Shown: positions 62,035 to 64,000 of the stretch, in pieces
Layout of the letters: each line of letters opens with the position of its first letter
How positions within the stretch are numbered: the first letter of the stretch is position 1
Assembly (NCBI RefSeq): GCF_026914185.1
Contig: NC_070565.1
Location: 7,006,001-7,070,000, forward strand
Direction: 5' to 3'
Length of the DNA: 64,000 nucleotides
Source of the DNA: Puccinia triticina
Taxonomy: Eukaryota > Basidiomycota > Pucciniomycetes > Pucciniales > Pucciniaceae
Notes under the pieces: model-generated
What the model was told of the DNA's origin: nothing
The model's input: only the letters and a program-made list of their open reading frames with translations
Database searches by the model: none
Position numbers and translations under genes: made by a program

Positions 62035-62971
62035 TGTGGTAGACGGAAAAGTGGAAAAATAAAAAGTTTTTTCTATGCCACATAACTACTCATACTAGGC
62101 CTCAAGATACCATCAAATGGACCCCAGAAATGGATTCTACGGCCAATTTCACCCCTAGCCATCACTGGAAGCACCCCTGGACCCCCTCTAGTGTGGAAGT
62201 TACACCTCATGGACACATATCACACGGCCAGCCCCAGTAACCCAGCTGTCATCTGCCCCAACCCGAGTTTCACAGTAGTACACTTATACATATCACAGGA
62301 TACAAACATACATCTCCCTGTCAGGCTACACTCATTACATATTAACTACATACACTCCTTTATATACATAGTATGACATCATTTACACTGTTTCTGCAGC
62401 CTCAGACTTTGTGTATACACTAATTCCCCCTGTATGACAGCTCATGCAGTCTACTGTTACCTCATGCATGCATTAGAATGTTCTGTTGTATATTCTGACA
62501 CCATTCATGTGCCCCTGAGGGGTTATGACATCATTTGTATCTACTCCCACCAGCTAAAATCCCTCACCCTGTTGTCTAGATTAGCTGAAACCCTAACCCA
62601 CAAGCCCCTCAGGGGCTCCCCTTTTGTCTATAAAAGGAGCTCTCTCCACCCCCAGTGGCCTGCTCCCCAGTTCCTCACCCAGAACTCACAAGTCACCCAA
62701 CACTCATCCACACTCAAATCCTAAAACCCTTATAACAATAAATCAACCCTTATAACAACATTTCAACCCTTATAACAAAGTAATTGAAACACTTACACGT
62801 TGCCAGTCAAACAGATTTCATCTGGAACAGACCAGACCTATCACTTAATAAAACTTGCCAAGCTGAGCTTGGTGGGTCTTGTTGACTGATAACAGAAGGG
62901 CAGAGCTTGCAACTCCATCATACCCTTCACCATTCAGCAAAAGGGTTTCATTACCACTTTTGAGTCCTACA
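62035..62971 (+). repeat. 3' LTR of G2
   Basis: 937 bp. It ends CCTACA; the 5' copy ends CCTAAA. TATA at 62629-62636. Confidence 0.93.
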
Positions 62972-62975
62972 CCGA

Positions 62976-63766
62976 CTCGGTGGCGTACAGTGACAGCAAA
63001 TAGTCTCTTCAATGTATCCACCGACCAAATGAATCCTATCATCTGCGTTGCTAACGGCCCTAGTTGCAAAATGAATTTCCACTGCGTGGGTCCACTTCAG
63101 GAAGGCCTCGACGTCCTGAAAAGGACCTCTGAACTTGGGGCCGTCGGAGATGCGGTAGCGCTGGAGATTGATGCGACCAGTACCTGGAGGTGAGGTGGGT
63201 TCCTTCTTGACTGATGCTTCGATGAAAAGTTTCTCCAAGAGAGCGGTGTGGCTTGAGATTTTGTTGCGATCAGCTTGGGCTTGGGCTTGGGCAGTTTGAA
63301 GTTGAATTAGAGTGGTCTGTTGTATTGCCATCATGGCCCGTAAATAGTCTTTAGTGGACATATTGTCCGGGAGTTCAATAGTGGCGGGGTCAATTGGTTG
63401 TTTTCCCTGTGCTTGAGAAGAAGGACCTGGCGAGTCCCCAGGGTTGTTTGGTTGTTGCATGATAGGTAATCCGTGGGTCGACGCAGCGGGTGGATCGAGA
63501 GACACAGTCACGTTGGTCGGGACGATGGAGCGATTGGTTGCCGAGTTTATCAAGGAAAGAGCCGATAACGGATCAATCAACTCGAATTGGGGAGAGCTGG
63601 CTGGGATCGTCGGTGAGACTGGCAGTGGAACGTGAATGGCTGTTTCGTTCCTCAGTAGAGCTTCTAGCTGCGCTCGTCTGCGGCGCTCCGCGTTGCTGGC
63701 GCGGATAATAGCTTTGGTATCAGTCGGAGGGAGAAGAGGGTCTTTATTTGACCGTCGTGTTGTCAT
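62976..63766 (-). pseudogene. Element D gag, N-terminal part
   Basis: ATG at 63764-63766, MTTRRSNKDPLLPPTDTKAI. It continues with a Gln/Ala-rich coiled coil (TLIQLQTAQAQAQADRNKI) and the start of the capsid-like region (LQRYRISDGPKFRGPFQDVE, LKWTHAVEIHF). A small frameshift precedes LLSLYATES at the G2 insertion point. Confidence 0.72.
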
Positions 63767-63966
63767 GAATTGGTTGAAAAAAAATCAGTTGAAATTTGAG
63801 GATCAGTTGAAGTCGTCTCAATCCGGAGGTAGGATTGGTCCAGGCAGTACAGTCAGTGTGCAGTGAAATGTTTGTCCCAATAGTGAAATTGGGATCGGGC
63901 AGTGTTCAGTAAATTCGATAAGCGGAAAAAAAATCTCCGCTGGTTGGTGAGACTAGAAAAAAAAAG

Positions 63967-64000
63967 TGTAAGAGATCAAAGATCTCTTCACTGGGGACAG
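63967..64000 (-). repeat. 5' LTR of element D (start only)
   Basis: TGTAAGAGATCAAAGATCTC and the next bases match 52094 onward; the window ends here. Confidence 0.8.

Larger units (their letters stand above)
54218..62971 (+). mobile_element. Ty3/Gypsy element G2, gag-protease only
   Basis: 937-bp LTRs (54218-55154 and 62035-62971) with only two differences seen. The 4-bp TSD CCGA (54214-54217 and 62972-62975); removing the element restores the D gag codons LYATESESYLG. It has an intact gag-protease gene and the first part of a pol-like ORF, but RT, RNase H and integrase are gone. Nearly identical LTRs mean recent insertion. Confidence 0.93.
22636..64000 (-). mobile_element. Ty1/Copia element C, interrupted many times, runs off the window
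   Basis: The 3' LTR is 22636-22958 and the polypurine tract 22959-22968. The gag-pol body is at about 46906-51883, and the start of the 5' LTR at 51945-52093, where element D is inserted. The 52 bp or so of pol tail next to the polypurine tract (22971-23070) is separated from RNase H by the DIRS-like element. After removing a hAT MITE (215 bp plus 8-bp TSD) and a solo LTR (485 bp plus 5-bp TSD), gag to RT lie in one frame, which supports the reconstruction. The distal part of the 5' LTR lies beyond the window. Confidence 0.75.
52094..64000 (-). mobile_element. Gag-only LTR element D, interrupted, runs off the window
   Basis: Its LTR is at 52094-52430 and the same sequence restarts at 63967. 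Gag is on the minus strand, split by G2. No pol domain is seen. Gag and LTR structure resemble the element at 13080-16583. A MITE lies in the 3' part. It was inserted into the 5' LTR of Copia C. Confidence 0.82.

Overview
The window reads as repeat-rich chromosome from a filamentous fungus, most likely a basidiomycete of the rust lineage (Pucciniales). That is inference, from short GT-AG introns, a fungal chromovirus, several gag-only LTR elements, and decay concentrated at TCG trinucleotides, a pattern reported for Pucciniomycotina. No bacterial operons, rRNA genes or CRISPR arrays are visible. I support only one ordinary host gene, a two-exon gene at 20933-22293. Almost everything else is transposable element, deeply nested. 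Most boundaries were fixed from terminal repeats and target-site duplications (TSDs), and several insertions were confirmed because mentally removing them restores the reading frame of the interrupted element.

Layout. (1) 1-4743: a PIF/Harbinger-like transposon (to 679) sits in the 3' half of a Ty3/Gypsy element G1 (+), whose 3' LTR is 3662-4743. (2) 4744-5516: flank without genes. (3) 5517-20491: a chromovirus (+) whose 3' LTR is split by a Ty1/Copia element (-, 11510-20244), whose RT is in turn split by a gag-only element (+, 13080-16583). (4) 20492-22635: flank with the host gene. (5) 22636 to beyond 64000: a second Copia element C (-). Inside it lie a tyrosine-recombinase-type (DIRS/Ngaro-like) retroelement (about 23070-46905), a hAT MITE, a solo LTR and, in its 5' LTR, a second gag-only element D (-, from 52094 to past the edge). 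The DIRS-like element carries Gypsy element A (-, 26651-45580), and A carries Gypsy element B (-, 29258-37869), a solo LTR and a 640-bp TRIM. Element D carries a MULE-type MITE and Gypsy element G2 (+, 54218-62971), which keeps gag-protease but has lost RT, RNase H and integrase.

The most unusual signals are: (a) a TRIM whose LTRs each carry a class-II tRNA-like sequence with pol III boxes, and a solo LTR of a second family with the same architecture; (b) ten copies of a 75-83 nt cassette running from a perfect GTAAGT donor to a conserved GTGAG end, at five matching places in Gypsy A and B (leader, three in the protease-RT spacer, one at the pol end whose donor contains the pol stop codon); (c) an identical 50-nt tRNA-Tyr match, from anticodon arm to CCA, at the primer-binding site of both A and B; (d) a small hairpin with an RGGGAC loop beside the polypurine tract of four Gypsy elements; (e) LTR-LTR divergence made almost wholly of CpG transitions, mostly TCG, together with nonsense-dominated pol decay.

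The autonomous elements with readable pol (chromovirus, both Copias, A) are damaged. The elements with identical or near-identical LTRs are B (one frameshift), the gag-only element at 13080 and the gag-protease element G2, so recent mobilisation seems to have favoured elements that may depend on proteins supplied in trans.
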